Of a stretch of DNA of 64,000 nt, positions 19,961-30,164 are shown piece by piece. Numbering within the stretch: position 1 is the stretch's first letter; each line of letters starts with the position of its first letter. A program made the position numbers and the translations under genes. The notes under the pieces were generated by a model. The model saw only the letters and a program-made list of their open reading frames with translations. It was not told the origin of the DNA and made no database searches. The stretch is from Paulinella micropora (taxonomy: Eukaryota; Cercozoa; Imbricatea; Euglyphida; Paulinellidae): contig WBZZ01003029.1 of NCBI GenBank assembly GCA_019918135.1, forward strand, positions 102,501-166,500, in the 5' to 3' direction.

Positions 19961-20329
19961 CAACCACGACAAAAAAAAGCAGAAGGGCACTTCCCTTTTT
20001 TTTGGGGGGGGGGGCCTTGCTCCCCCACGCGCCTGTTTTCCTCTCTCCTTTCCCCCGCCAATTTGTTCGTTCTCTCTCTCTCTCTCTCTCGTCCCCCCGC
20101 ACTCTGGCTCACTCTTTTTCACTCTTTCCCCCACTCCGCCATTGCCCCCGACACCTTTCTCTACAACGGCCGTTCTCGCCCTCCCCCCCCCCCCCCTTCC
20201 ACTTGCTCTCGGCACCCCCTGCCCGCACCTTCTTCTGGTCTATTTTCCTCCCAAGACAGCCGCGCAACCCTGCACACTCCCCAACAAAAGGCCGGACACT
20301 AACAAAAAAAAGGGGGAGGGACTTCTGCC
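19961..20329. other. Pyrimidine-rich spacer
   Basis: Contains T and C tracts, a CT repeat near 20072-20090 and a C run near 20183-20196. No gene is visible. It precedes the ATG at 20330, with an A run and GGGGGAGGGAC just before it. Confidence 0.45.
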
Positions 20330-20782
20330 ATGCACCAGTCCCCCCACTGTCGCACCGTCTGTGGCCAGGACCAGCACGGCGTGCTGTGGGTAGCAGAACA
20401 GGTCTGCCAAGGCGAGAAAAGGCTGGAGCCAAAGGCTTCGTGCAGGCCAACAGAGTGCCCGGCGCTAGGCTACCAGTGGTGGGAGAAATTCCTCACCAGC
20501 TGCTTGCTCGATCTTTTGGGCGGGCCCGCCACGCTGGACCGGAGTGCATGGACTTACGAAAAGGTGGGGGCTCTGATCTTCGATCTGTTCCGGATGCCCG
20601 ACGACTACTCGTCCGTTGTGCGGGACATTAGCACAGCCAAAAAAGTGCCGGACCCGCAAGACCAAAGAGTGCGCTGGGGCGGCCTGGGCTTTTCCGCTGT
20701 CCTCGTCGTCCAGGGGCTCTGCTACCGGGACCGCTGCCGCTTCTGCTATGTGCTGCCCCAGCCCAACAGTTCGGACGTGTAA
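20330..20782 (+). CDS. Unknown small Cys-containing protein
   Basis: A 150-residue intact frame with an ATG. Cys residues occur near both ends (CRTVCGQ; CYRDRCRFCYVL), which may bind a metal. The central part (YQWWEKFLTSCLLDLLGG, LIFDLFRMPDDYSSVV) is helical and compact. I recognise no family. Confidence 0.5.
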   Translation: MHQSPHCRTVCGQDQHGVLWVAEQVCQGEKRLEPKASCRPTECPALGYQWWEKFLTSCLLDLLGGPATLDRSAWTYEKVGALIFDLFRMPDDYSSVVRDISTAKKVPDPQDQRVRWGGLGFSAVLVVQGLCYRDRCRFCYVLPQPNSSDV

Positions 20783-21243
20783 CATCTCTCTCTACATTTC
20801 CTCCCCCCCCCCCCCCTCACTACCCCGCGCCCGCACGGGGCGAGCAAGCTTGAAAGGAAAAAATACCAGTTTCGTCAAATATTCTTTTAATTTAAAAAAA
20901 CTTTCTTCAGACACCTCAAATTGTAGGCAGGCGCTCTTTTCTTTGGGGCCGCCCAAGCGCAGCGATGTTTGTTTTTTCTTGGTGAACGTTGGCCTGATAT
21001 GTCTTGACAGGCGCGCGCGCCGGTCGTACCCCGGCCGTTAGGCAACAAGCGTTACGACGAAAAGTCGTGCTCTGCTTTTTTTTGTCGTAACGCTTGTAGC
21101 TCTGAATCGCCTGCCAGAAGGCAAAGAAACAACTGCGGGTTTTTTGGAGGCTGCCGAAAGGACCGGCACCCGCGGCCCCCCACACACCCGCGCTCTCCCG
21201 TGCGCAGGGCTAGGCCCCCCCCCCCGCGCCCTCTCCGGGTGGT
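20783..21243. other. Spacer between convergent genes
   Basis: Contains a C tract at 20800-20816, an A/T-rich part, the hairpin at 21045-21097 and a CA/C-rich end. No gene is visible. The gene on the left ends here on the plus strand and the F-box gene on the right ends here on the minus strand. Confidence 0.45.
21045..21097. terminator. Perfect 14-bp hairpin between convergent genes
   Basis: ACAAGCGTTACGAC at 21045-21058 is matched by its exact reverse complement at 21084-21097. The loop is about 25 bases and ends in a run of Ts. Hairpins between convergent genes mark transcript ends in several giant-virus families, so a transcript-end role is plausible here. Confidence 0.5.
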
Positions 21244-22613
21244 TTAATAAAAAACAACATATACATCCGGTCTTTTTGCACAGAAGGCGTGTATCTCCTT
21301 TAGCGGAATTTTCTCAAACCCAAGACGAAGCTTCCGCAGCGGCCGACATTGCTGCAAGCCCGCAATGGTAGTGATGTTTTTGCAGAGATATAGATTTCGA
21401 CATCTCGCAGAAAGCGGCAGTTCCGCAGTCCGGCTACACTGTGTAGGCCTGAGCATTTCTCGAGAGTTAATTTAGAGAGGACGGGGAAATCGTTTAGGAC
21501 ACTGACGTCCGTGAACCGCGGGCACTCCACTAGGTGCAGTGTGCTCAGCTTGGGGCAGCCTGTCAGCGAGAGTAGGTCCTCGCTAGCAAGATTGCACTTC
21601 CACAGCTTCAGCTCGACTAATGATCCAGGAAACCTTAACAAATTGCTGAAGGACTCGCGGCTGCAGCCCGTGAGCGTAACCCTGAGTGTCTCGAGCGGGA
21701 GCGCGGACAGTACCCCGAGGTTCGCGCCCGTCATGCCCGTGCTGCAGTCTAGCAGGTCTAAATGCCGCAGTGTTTTTATAGTTGCTACGAGCTCCAAGCC
21801 AGAATCTGGTAGATCCCAAATGCTCATCCGCTCCAGATGTTTGAGCGTGGCAAAAGCAGCGCGGGCTCCCTCATTGGTAAGATAATGTCTTTTGCGCAGG
21901 TTCAGCTCCTGCAGTGGCAGGTTCTGCAGTCCCAGGCCAGTGATGCGCGGACATTCTTCCAAGTCTAATCGTCGTAGCTCTGTTAACACCGGCAGCGCCG
22001 AGTCCGTAAGGTTGACGCAGCGCGACAAAACCAGTCGTTGCAACCCTTTAAACCTCGGCAGCGCCACCCGCAGTTCGTCATCAAAAATTGCACTGCTTTC
22101 GAGGCGCAGCACAGCAACCAAATGGGCGCTCGGCAGCTGCTGCAGACACGCGTTTATGTTGGCGTTCTTGACCAGGTTCAAGCTGTGAACTTCAGAGAAC
22201 GCCCGCAGGATCTCTGGCCACGTGGTGCCAAAGACCGCTAACTCTTTCACCTCTACCTTGGTGACCAGCGGCACTAGTTGCTCTCGGCTGCGAGCGCTAA
22301 GCCAACAGAGGCTAAGACTCTGCAGCGGCTCCCTGGTCGCTTGGCAAACGGGGCCAAAGACCGACAGTATTTGTCGGTGCGCGACCAGATCTGTTTTGAA
22401 CTCGGGCTGCTGGAAGCCCGCCCAAAAATCAGCCGAGGTGACCACCGCCCGGAAATCTGTGCACACGAGTTGCCAAGCAGCGGCCTCGTCGGCGCCCGCT
22501 AGGTCCCTGACCATAGCCCAAACGTCCAGAGGCAAAAGCCATGGAACTGCGTGCAGATGTTGTGTCTTCTGGCGTTTGGCGGCGTTGCCCCCCGAGTTTT
22601 GCGAAGACGACAT
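21244..22613 (-). CDS. F-box/LRR protein
   Basis: The ATG at 22613 gives MSSSQNSGGNAAKRQKTQ, with the shared basic motif. It is followed by an F-box-like segment (VPWLLPLDVWAMVRDLAG, AAAWQLVCTDFRAVV, FWAGF) and at least ten leucine-rich repeats of the cysteine-containing kind: LQRLVLSRCVNLTDSAL, LRRLDLEECPRITGLGL, LSTLHLVECPRFTDVSV and LSKLTLEKCSGLHSVAGL. This is the classic F-box/LRR layout of an SCF ubiquitin-ligase substrate receptor. The main frame ends at 21300; the last LRR-like segment (ITTIAGLQQCRPLRKLRL) is in another frame down to 21244, so the C-terminal end is slightly disrupted. Confidence 0.8.
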
Positions 22614-22835
22614 ACTCTTTCTTTTCTTGCAAGAAGGAAGCTGGACGTAAACGGAAAAAAAGGAATCGGCGCAGTAAAAGAAAATTTCTCCACTCTTCTT
22701 TCTTTGTTGCTAAATATCTCTGGCCATTACAAACAAAGGCGGGGGGGGCTCTGGCATCCCCAACTAGGCGGGCGGGGAAAATGTTGTGAAATCTGGTAAT
22801 CTTATTTTAAAAAACGCAGCACCAAAAAAAAGGAC

Positions 22836-23327
22836 ATGTTCCGAAAAAAGAGCAAGGTTTATTGCCTTCAACAGGCCGCCAAAAAAGAGTGGTTCAAAGA
22901 TTTCTTGTATGGCCTGAAGAAGCAGGTTTTGCCTTCTGTGCAGCAGCTTAATCCTGCAATTTTCAGTGACTGGCCAGACGAGGATACACACGCGGTAAAC
23001 GATTTTCTTGGCACGTACAAGCCAGCCAAAGAGAAGTACCATTCACTGAACCCGCAAGCATTCCTGAATTTTCTACGCAGCAGTCTTTCGCCACGAACAG
23101 GGTGTAGAATATGGGTTGCGCACAAGAGCGACCGTTGGTTCGCGATCTTTACTGTCCAATATTTAGACAGTGCTGCGCCACACGCAATAGTAGAGTACGT
23201 TCATCATTACGGCGCAAACGAAGCTAATTCGTTGGACGAGGAGATCAAGTCGGCCATCACGGCTTTTGCCCAAAAAAAATACAAGCTACTCGACAACAGA
23301 AATTGCCCAACGATTTTGTGCAGCTAA
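22836..23327 (+). CDS. Unknown 163-residue protein
   Basis: An intact frame with an ATG. It is a mixed alpha/beta protein, starting with a basic helical stretch (KKSKVYCLQQAAKKEWFKDF). Central strands follow (GCRIWVAHKSDRWFAIFTVQY, HAIVEYVHHYGANE), then a C-terminal Lys-rich end. Base composition is less GC-rich than the neighbours. No family is recognised. Confidence 0.5.
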   Translation: MFRKKSKVYCLQQAAKKEWFKDFLYGLKKQVLPSVQQLNPAIFSDWPDEDTHAVNDFLGTYKPAKEKYHSLNPQAFLNFLRSSLSPRTGCRIWVAHKSDRWFAIFTVQYLDSAAPHAIVEYVHHYGANEANSLDEEIKSAITAFAQKKYKLLDNRNCPTILCS

Positions 23328-23489
23328 GGGCGACGGAAAGCGAACGGCGTATAATTGTAGAGAAACAGGTGGAACGCTCGCAACCACGCAGAAGAGATGA
23401 GAAGAAAAACAATGCTAAACAAAGTTTCTTGAAATGTACAACAACAACAATTTTTTTTAAAATTAATAAAAAAAAAAAATCTAACGCCA
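23328..23489. other. A/T-rich spacer
   Basis: A short A-rich stretch (23400-23480) with no ATG leading into the next open frame, and no feature seen. Confidence 0.35.
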
Positions 23490-24448
23490 AGCCGCGCTGG
23501 CGGCCCAAGCACTGGCGGAGCAAAAGTGCAGGCAGGAGCTAGCCACGCAGGCTGTACAAGCCAGGGCGTTGATCCAAACCGAACTCTCGAAGATCACGTT
23601 TCGGTGGTCCGCGTGCGCAGCGAAACTGGCGCCGCTGTGCCGCAGGCGGCGGCGCTTCGAGGGTTGTACCGCGGTGCACTGTAACTTGGGCACGACGGGG
23701 CTTTTAGGACTGACGGTCGACGAAGCGGAGTACAAGCCCGACCTAACCGTGCTGGACCGGAACCAGAAAGTGGTGGCGTTGATCGAAATCTACACCGGTT
23801 GCCACACCGAGCCGCGACGTTGGCAAACCTACAACAAGTTCCCTGGGGTCATATTTCTAGCAGTATATGTAAGAGATGTGCTCACACTCGATTATCGTGG
23901 CTACACTCTAACCGACGAAAGATTCGGCGCACAGCAGGCCTCGTGCAGATTTTGTGTGGCAGAGCAAAAGCGCCAGCTGGAACTGGCCGCGCGGGCCGCA
24001 CAGGCCAGGGCCTTGATCCAAGCCGAGCTGTCGAAGATCACGTTCCGGTGGTCCGCGTGCGCCTCTGGACTGGCGCCGCAGTGCCAGCGACAGCGGCGCT
24101 TCGAGGGCTGTACCGCGGTGCAGCTTGGGCACGACGAGCAGCGAACGCTTGTGGCTAACCTTCGACGAAGCTACCGTGCCCGACCTAACTGTGCTGGACC
24201 AATACCAGCAAGCGGTGGCGTTTATCGAGATCTGCACCGGTAGCCAGAAGGAGCCGCGGCGTTGGCAAGCTTATGACAAGTTCCCGAGGGTCATACAGCT
24301 AGAAGTACAGGAAGGAAGTGTGCGCCAACTCGCTGAGAATGGCTACACTCTGACCGACGTCAAACTCCGCACAAATAAAACGCAGTGCATATTTTGTGTG
24401 GCAGCAACCAGGGCGGCGCGGGAGCGTCACCAAACCGCGGTAGCCTAG
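23490..24448 (+). CDS. Tandem CoiA-like nuclease-type domains (two copies)
   Basis: Two tandem units of about 145 residues. Each has a helical head (QARALIQTELSKITFRWSAC), a basic stretch, then KPDLTVLDRNQKVVALIEI in unit 1 and VPDLTVLDQYQQAVAFIEI in unit 2, then EPRRWQTYNKFP. A Cys pair (CRFC; CIFC) closes each unit. PD(x)LD followed by hhxhhE is the pattern of CoiA-like and other PD-(D/E)XK nuclease-fold proteins; the usual Lys after the Glu is not seen (EIYTG, EICTG). The first unit has no ATG and the second is partly in another frame, so the pair looks damaged. A third copy is at 46.0-46.8 kb. Confidence 0.5.
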
Positions 24449-24466
24449 GAAGAGGAAAGTCTCCAA

Positions 24467-24877
24467 ATGCAGTTGGCCGAAGAAGAGCTGGAGCGACAGT
24501 GCGACAGTGAGCGCACTGCCGCGCTGGCTGGAGGTTGTCAGGAGGCAACCGCCCTGTCCCAGAACAGAGCGGCGTGCACGGCGCAAGGCCGGCTGAAACG
24601 GATGCTGCCCCCACGCGTGCGAAGTCTGGTGCTGGCCGGTGGTCTGCCCGCGTGGCTCTCGGACGACGAGGCGGCCGTGTTCCCTACCCTGACGTACACG
24701 CCAAACGCCCCCGGACCTGTCTGGGCCCTGGACGAGGAGGCCGGTCGTCTAAAAAGGTATACAGTTCTGTATCTCAAACATAGCCGCCCCTTCCAAGCCT
24801 GTGCGGGAGGGGGGGGGCTGGGGGCCCAGATTTTTGAAGTTGGGTTCACCCTAACGTTAAAAAAGGATTTTCTTTGA
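24467..24877 (+). CDS. Unknown small protein downstream of CoiA-like pair
   Basis: A 136-residue frame starting at an ATG 19 bases after the CoiA-like region. The N-terminal half is helical and acidic/basic (LAEEELERQCDSERTAALAG); the C-terminal half contains PRVRSLVLAGGLPAWL and a Gly-rich turn. It may be a third, eroded part of the preceding multi-domain gene. No family is recognised. Confidence 0.35.
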   Translation: MQLAEEELERQCDSERTAALAGGCQEATALSQNRAACTAQGRLKRMLPPRVRSLVLAGGLPAWLSDDEAAVFPTLTYTPNAPGPVWALDEEAGRLKRYTVLYLKHSRPFQACAGGGGLGAQIFEVGFTLTLKKDFL

Positions 24878-25293
24878 AAACCACCAAAAAGTAATCTCTT
24901 GCCTTTTTTTTTTGTTTTTGCTTTTTGTTTATCAATAGGCAAGACGTAGACATTGTCTTTATTTTCCGTACGGACCATTTCACGTCTAGTTGTCCGTGAA
25001 AGCTGACTTTTGATTTTTTCTGGAGGTGTACGCACTACCCGGGGGGGGGGGGGATTGGGGCGAGAAAAGACAGGGAAAGTGACATGGGGGGGGAGGGGGG
25101 GAAGAGAGAGAATGCTAAAACCAATTTTCCATCCTCTTCACCTGCTACTAGTAACATTTGTATCCATTAAAAAAGCGGAACTTTCAGAAACGTATACAAA
25201 GTGTTTCTTAATAACGACAAAACTTGAAGCGTACCAATAACATAAAAAGAGGTCTCTCCTCTCCTCCTTTTCCCGATCTAACGGCAGGAGGCA
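24878..25293. other. Intergenic region upstream of the primase
   Basis: T-rich near 24905-24930, a G tract at 25040-25053, GA-rich near 25095-25110, then an A/T-rich block (25140-25250) and a CT-rich stretch right before the ATG. No gene is visible. The A/T-rich block is the best candidate for promoter sequence of the primase-helicase pair. Confidence 0.45.
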
Positions 25294-26805
25294 ATGAACG
25301 AGGGACACCGTTCACCTCGCGTTGTCTGGATGAAGCACAACCTACCGGCGCCGATCAAGCTGTATGAATCTAGCGGCACCGGCTCAGCTCCGTGCGAGGC
25401 AGCGTTCTGCGAGGGCGAGCGGCTGCAACATGCATTCTTTTTCCTCCTCATGTTGCCCACGCCCGACGGCAGAGAACGACGCTTGTACGGTTCCTGCCGC
25501 GACGCGCAAGCCTTCTACCAGGACGTCTACAGCAGACTTGACGAGCGCAGCTGCTTTGTCATCATTCGCGGCCAGTGCAGCCTTTTCCTCGACCTCGAGT
25601 GGTACTCGCAAAACGGTCCGGATGACACGCGGCCTCAGCGCCTGGAGGCGCTGGCAGAGGCCGTGCGGTTGGGCCTGGGGCCGACGGCGCCCGAAGTCGC
25701 GCCGATGCACATTTGTGACTTCAGCAGAGACGTCGGCGGCGGCTGGTTCAAGAATTCCTTCCACGTCGCTTTTCCTCAGCTGGTTTTCCGCTCCACGCAC
25801 GACGCGGGGGCTTGGGTCAAGTTGCACCTCGCCAATGCCAACAACCCGGCGGTCGCGCAGCTGCACATAGACACGTCGCTGCCGCAGTACCAGCTGCACA
25901 AGAACACCGGCTGCATCATCGACCCTGCAGTATACTCACGCAACCGCTGTTGGCGCCTGCCTGGCTCACACAAACTGCAGGACAGCACGCGCTACCCCCT
26001 GCCCAGCTTCGAGCACTTAGTCACGCAGTGTCCGCCGTTCGCGCCACGAGCCCCCGGCTGGTTGCTAGTGTCCGTGCCGCCCTCAGGCGGTCCGCGGTGC
26101 GATCGTGCAAATCCCCCGCCCGTCGTAGTCGCGCGCACGCAGGACCTGGTCTGCCCCAAACTGTTGCAGATGCTGAGCGGCTGGGGGGACTCCACTTCCA
26201 CTGTCACCGTCGAGCGCGACAAGAAAACGGGCTTCCCGTTCTATGTGGTGCGCAGCCCGCGCGGCCGCGGCAGGCCGTGCTTAGTAGACGCGGTTTGCCG
26301 TCGAGTAGCGGCCGGTGGTGATAGCGTGACTACTGGTGTGAATAGGCGCTTGTTCCACACAAGTAATAACGCCTACATGTTTCTGGGGGGGAAGGGTGCT
26401 GTGTTCTACGGCTGTCATGGCGGCAGTTGCAAGGTAGCGCACCCGAACGTACGGTCGGTCTTCCTCGGCAACCTGCTGGAACCCACACGTTCGCAAGCGC
26501 CCGTCGCTGCCATCGAAGAAGAAACAGCGGTAGCAGCCGACGCCAGAGCAGCGACAGCAGACGAGCCCGAGTTCGACGACGCCGCTGCACCACACAACAC
26601 AGCACACACAGCTCGCGAGTTCACGGAGGCCGAGCGACGCACGTTGCAACAGAACCTGTTGCCATACCTGAGGACAGCACGGTTCGGGCTGCTACAGGAA
26701 TGGCTGCAAGAAAACGACTGGCCCGCGTCCTGTTGGCAGCGGCTGAAACACGACACCGTCGCAGGGTACGTCTGCCGCACCGGCGGCCCCGGCGGCCGCT
26801 TCTGA
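25294..26805 (+). CDS. Archaeo-eukaryotic primase (PrimPol/herpes UL52-like)
   Basis: A 503-residue protein. Residues 98-103 (LFLDLE) give the DxE metal-binding motif, FHV at 156-158 the second motif (His), and CIID at 207-210, followed by RCWRLPGSHK, the third motif with its Arg and Lys. These are the three signatures of the AEP superfamily in the PrimPol/UL52 branch. Later residues include a Cys/His segment (VFYGCHGGSC) like the zinc-binding end of UL52-type primases. It would make primers for DNA replication. It is directly followed by an origin-binding-type helicase on the same strand, as in several large DNA virus families. Confidence 0.8.
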   Translation: MNEGHRSPRVVWMKHNLPAPIKLYESSGTGSAPCEAAFCEGERLQHAFFFLLMLPTPDGRERRLYGSCRDAQAFYQDVYSRLDERSCFVIIRGQCSLFLDLEWYSQNGPDDTRPQRLEALAEAVRLGLGPTAPEVAPMHICDFSRDVGGGWFKNSFHVAFPQLVFRSTHDAGAWVKLHLANANNPAVAQLHIDTSLPQYQLHKNTGCIIDPAVYSRNRCWRLPGSHKLQDSTRYPLPSFEHLVTQCPPFAPRAPGWLLVSVPPSGGPRCDRANPPPVVVARTQDLVCPKLLQMLSGWGDSTSTVTVERDKKTGFPFYVVRSPRGRGRPCLVDAVCRRVAAGGDSVTTGVNRRLFHTSNNAYMFLGGKGAVFYGCHGGSCKVAHPNVRSVFLGNLLEPTRSQAPVAAIEEETAVAADARAATADEPEFDDAAAPHNTAHTAREFTEAERRTLQQNLLPYLRTARFGLLQEWLQENDWPASCWQRLKHDTVAGYVCRTGGPGGRF

Positions 26806-26890
26806 GGAGGCGGCCGGTGCGGACCCGTCGAACAATAGTCAGCCCCCCGGGCGTGCTGGCGCGTCGATAGCTCGTACCGACATCTTCAGC

Positions 26891-29521
26891 GTGCCCTGCC
26901 CGGATTGCCCTAACCACAACTCCCGGCGACAGATCGTGCGCGACGCGCACGCTTGGTGGCTGGCTGTTTGCGGGCGCTGCCAGGAGCGTGCCGCTCAACC
27001 GAAAAAAAAGAAGCGGCGCACAAACTTGCCCAACCTAGCGGTTGAGGCCAAGGCCGCAGACGTGGCCGAGGCCGAACTGCGCGGGTCGGGGGGCTACCGC
27101 TTCCTGTTTGCACACCAAGAATATCTGGAGTACGACGGCGGCGACCAGCGCTATCCGGACGAGGAAATCAAGGACGAGGCTGTCTACAACGAACGCTGGA
27201 TGCGCAACGTGGTCGTGGGGGAAGGAATACGACTGTGCTTTGTGCGCGCTGCGATGGGGCTCCGCAAGAGCGAGATGCTGCTGCGCTTGTTGCTGGCGGT
27301 ACACGGCCAAAATACAAACAACACCTTCACGGCGGCGGAGCTGGCTTCGCTGGCGCATCTTCGGGGCACCAGCGACAGCTTCCGCGTCTTGGTGATTGGC
27401 CCGCGCATCAGCTTCGACAGCCAAATGCACCAGCGACTGCTGGCGCGGCTCAAGCAGTCCGGCCTCCAGATTGTTTTCTACCAGGACGTCAATCGCGACG
27501 CTCAGTTTGACAAGGCCACCTTCCAGTACGAGAGCGTCCACCACCTGTTAGGCCAGCCACCGTTCGACCTCGTGGTGCTGGACGAGTCGGAGTCGACGCT
27601 CTTCAACGTCACGGCGGGGCTCTGCCAGGGCGACCTGAACCAACGCAACGCCACCGTGTTCGCACGCTTGCTGCGCACCAGCAAGTGCGTGCTCGCTATG
27701 GACGCTTTCCTCAGCGCCAAGACCGTTCGCGTGCTGCAGGAGATCCTGGCGGCAGACACACCGCGCCTCGCGACCGAGGCCAGCACGCGCTTCGTGCGCA
27801 ACACGCACACTGAACACATGCAACGCAGGGCCTTCGTGCACCGCAGCACCAAGAGCCTCAAGCGCACGCTCATACGTGCGCTCTGCCGCGGACGCAACGT
27901 CGTCATTGCGCTCGGCAACAAGCGCCAGGGCGAACGTCTCAAGCTGCAGCTAGAAGAACGCTTCCCCGGGATTCGCGTTCTGTTTTATCACCAGGGCAGC
28001 GAGCGCTTGTCTGACTTCCAAGAAGCCAACGACGCGTTGACGGCAGAGTGGCAGAGAGTGCACGTGCTCATGTACACCAGCGTGCTGACCGTTGGCGTAG
28101 ACTTCAGCCCACGCCACTTTGACTGTCTCTTTAGCTTCATCAACAACACCGGCATTCCCATGCTCTACTACATGCAGATGGCGGGCCGGGCACGTTTCCT
28201 GCGCTGCCGGGAGTGGCACTTGGGGGTGGGGCGCGCCAAGGCAAATGGTCGGCCAATCCATGGCCTGGCCGATATTCGCAAGCGCCTAGACTGCGAAGAA
28301 GCGCACACGGTGGAGGTGGAAAGGGCCTACGGCGTAGACAGCACCTGTTCGCCCCCCGTCCCAGTGGAAGTGAACGGCAAAATGCAGTGGCGCAAGGCCG
28401 ACACGTGGGTCGCGCAGACGGCTTCGTACAATACGTTGGCACTCGCGTGCTCCGCGCAGCAGACATTGCGCGAGCTGATGTGGTTCCTGCGCCAGATGGG
28501 GCAGGACATCTGCCAGGTAGACTACAGCCACCTGCGTCCGCCCCCCAAGTCACAACGCCATGACTTCTTGCTCGGCCGCGTGCCCGACGATCTCACGGAA
28601 AGCGAGAAACAGCAGCTCAAAAAGCAACACGAGGTGGCCAAGATCGAACAGCAGGAACTGAAGCTACAACGCAAGGCCACCGCCGAGGAGCGCTTGGAAC
28701 TGCGCCGCCAGGTAGAATTGCAGCTCGACTGCGCGGCCGACGCGCAGTCGGAAATTGCGCCCGAGGCAGCGCGTCTGGCCCGCGGGAGCAGAACGCAGGA
28801 AGAGCAGCAGTTGGCCGAACGTGACCCGGAGCTCTCGCGGCTGGTCTACGCAGACAAGACGCTCTTGTACACATTTGCGGCCAACTTCCCGAACTTGCGG
28901 CCTGACTGGGCGTCGGCACGCGCGGCGGACTCCGACTTCCAGCGTCGCTACCTGTGGCTGAAGCTGCTCCGAGACCAGTCTCTGGAACAGGTCTACACAC
29001 AAGAACACAAGCCAGGGACCTTTGTCGCGCTGTACGATCAGCGCAAGGTGCTGCTGCCGGCCCTAGCCGCGTTTCGGGACTGCCTTGCCGCGCTGCGGCT
29101 CAGCCTAGCCAAGCAGTCGCCGGCGCTGCAGCTGAGCACTCTGGACCTGGACCTGCCCGCAGTCACGCAAGCCCTGCGCAAACTGCGCGCCAGCTCGTCT
29201 CTGGTGACCGAGGTCTGGAGGCCGACATTCTACATCGCTTCGGTGCTAGACGCGCCAGACACAGTTTTACCTGCACAGCATGCTACGGCGTGCAGTCAAC
29301 AAGTGATACAAGCACTTTTACCGTGCACACTCGAACGTGTGAGAAATGCCGCACGCAGCGACGGGCAATTCAATTTGCACGGCCGCACCTATTCGCGCTA
29401 CGAGTTGCTGCCCAACACCTTGCAAGAAAAGAGCGCTTTTGAAATTGCAGACGCCTGTGCTCTCGAGCCGCAGCCTCCTTCCGGCGACTACACAACATCT
29501 AGCGCTGACTCAGGCCTTTAA
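26891..29521 (+). CDS. Origin-binding-type superfamily 2 helicase (UL9/OBP-like)
   Basis: About 876 residues; the first codon here is GTG and the start is not fixed. Residues 3-6 (CPDC) and 27-30 (CGRC) form a small zinc-ribbon-like head. A Walker A-like segment AAMGLRKSE (about 120-128) lacks the usual second Gly. LVIGPRISFDSQ is motif Ia, VVLDESES (about 228) the DExx box, LMYTSVLTVGVDF motif V and YMQMAGRAR (about 425) motif VI. This order fits the herpesvirus origin-binding protein family (Herpes_ori_bp), also common in giant viruses. A long coiled-coil segment rich in Glu, Gln and Arg (about nt 28600-28730) precedes a helical C-terminus. It probably unwinds DNA with the adjacent primase. 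Confidence 0.75.
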   Translation: MPCPDCPNHNSRRQIVRDAHAWWLAVCGRCQERAAQPKKKKRRTNLPNLAVEAKAADVAEAELRGSGGYRFLFAHQEYLEYDGGDQRYPDEEIKDEAVYNERWMRNVVVGEGIRLCFVRAAMGLRKSEMLLRLLLAVHGQNTNNTFTAAELASLAHLRGTSDSFRVLVIGPRISFDSQMHQRLLARLKQSGLQIVFYQDVNRDAQFDKATFQYESVHHLLGQPPFDLVVLDESESTLFNVTAGLCQGDLNQRNATVFARLLRTSKCVLAMDAFLSAKTVRVLQEILAADTPRLATEASTRFVRNTHTEHMQRRAFVHRSTKSLKRTLIRALCRGRNVVIALGNKRQGERLKLQLEERFPGIRVLFYHQGSERLSDFQEANDALTAEWQRVHVLMYTSVLTVGVDFSPRHFDCLFSFINNTGIPMLYYMQMAGRARFLRCREWHLGVGRAKANGRPIHGLADIRKRLDCEEAHTVEVERAYGVDSTCSPPVPVEVNGKMQWRKADTWVAQTASYNTLALACSAQQTLRELMWFLRQMGQDICQVDYSHLRPPPKSQRHDFLLGRVPDDLTESEKQQLKKQHEVAKIEQQELKLQRKATAEERLELRRQVELQLDCAADAQSEIAPEAARLARGSRTQEEQQLAERDPELSRLVYADKTLLYTFAANFPNLRPDWASARAADSDFQRRYLWLKLLRDQSLEQVYTQEHKPGTFVALYDQRKVLLPALAAFRDCLAALRLSLAKQSPALQLSTLDLDLPAVTQALRKLRASSSLVTEVWRPTFYIASVLDAPDTVLPAQHATACSQQVIQALLPCTLERVRNAARSDGQFNLHGRTYSRYELLPNTLQEKSAFEIADACALEPQPPSGDYTTSSADSGL

Positions 29522-30164
29522 AATATTAGCAATGTGATAAGAAAAGCAATTGTTAGTTGTTTTCTTTTTGTTTTAGTTAAAGCATCTGAAAAAACATGCA
29601 GGTGGGCACTTGGCCGCCTCATAAAAAACTTCCCGGAAAAACACCAAAAAAATCCGGCGGGCGGTGCCACTCGGGGTGGCACCTACCATCACACAAGCAG
29701 GGGGAGGCGGGGGGCTGTCCAAAAGTGAGCTACTATATACATGCAACAAAAGTTCTTCTGGGGGCCACAAGTGCTGATTTTCCGGGAAAACACAAAAAAT
29801 CCGGCGGGCGGTGGCCACCGGGGTGGCACCTACCACCACAAAAGCAGGGGGCGAAAGGGGGCTGTCCAAAAGTGAAAAGGTAAAAGCAGGAAGGAGGGAA
29901 CATAGACGTTTTCCCCTCCCGGCTTTTTTGACACAAGCGCATAACCCTCTCCCTCCCCCTGGCACGTGCGTCGAATTCCAGGGGGAAAAACACACTCCCC
30001 TCCTGGCGGAGGATGTCATCCTGCCCCCGCGCCGGTCGCATGGTGGCGGCCCCCCCCCCACATGCCCGTTCCACCGCGCCGGCCCCCCACCCCGCTGTGT
30101 TTTTTTTGTTTTGTGATTTTTTGGCAAAGTCCGCATTTGTAGAATTGCAAGTTTTGGTAAAAAA
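29522..30164. other. Intergenic region with a direct repeat
   Basis: No gene is supported. It contains the duplicated module listed separately, C-rich and G-rich patches, and an A/T-rich end (30100-30164) ahead of the MYND gene. Confidence 0.5.
29632..29876. repeat. Direct repeat, about 95-base unit, two copies
   Basis: Copies lie at about 29632-29728 and 29780-29876. Both run through AATCCGGCGGGCGGTG, GGGGTGGCACCTACCA and GGGGGCTGTCCAAAAGTGA, with a few substitutions and one- or two-base length differences. They are separated by about 50 bases of unrelated A/T-rich sequence. They could be a regulatory duplication or remains of a mobile repeat. Confidence 0.6.
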
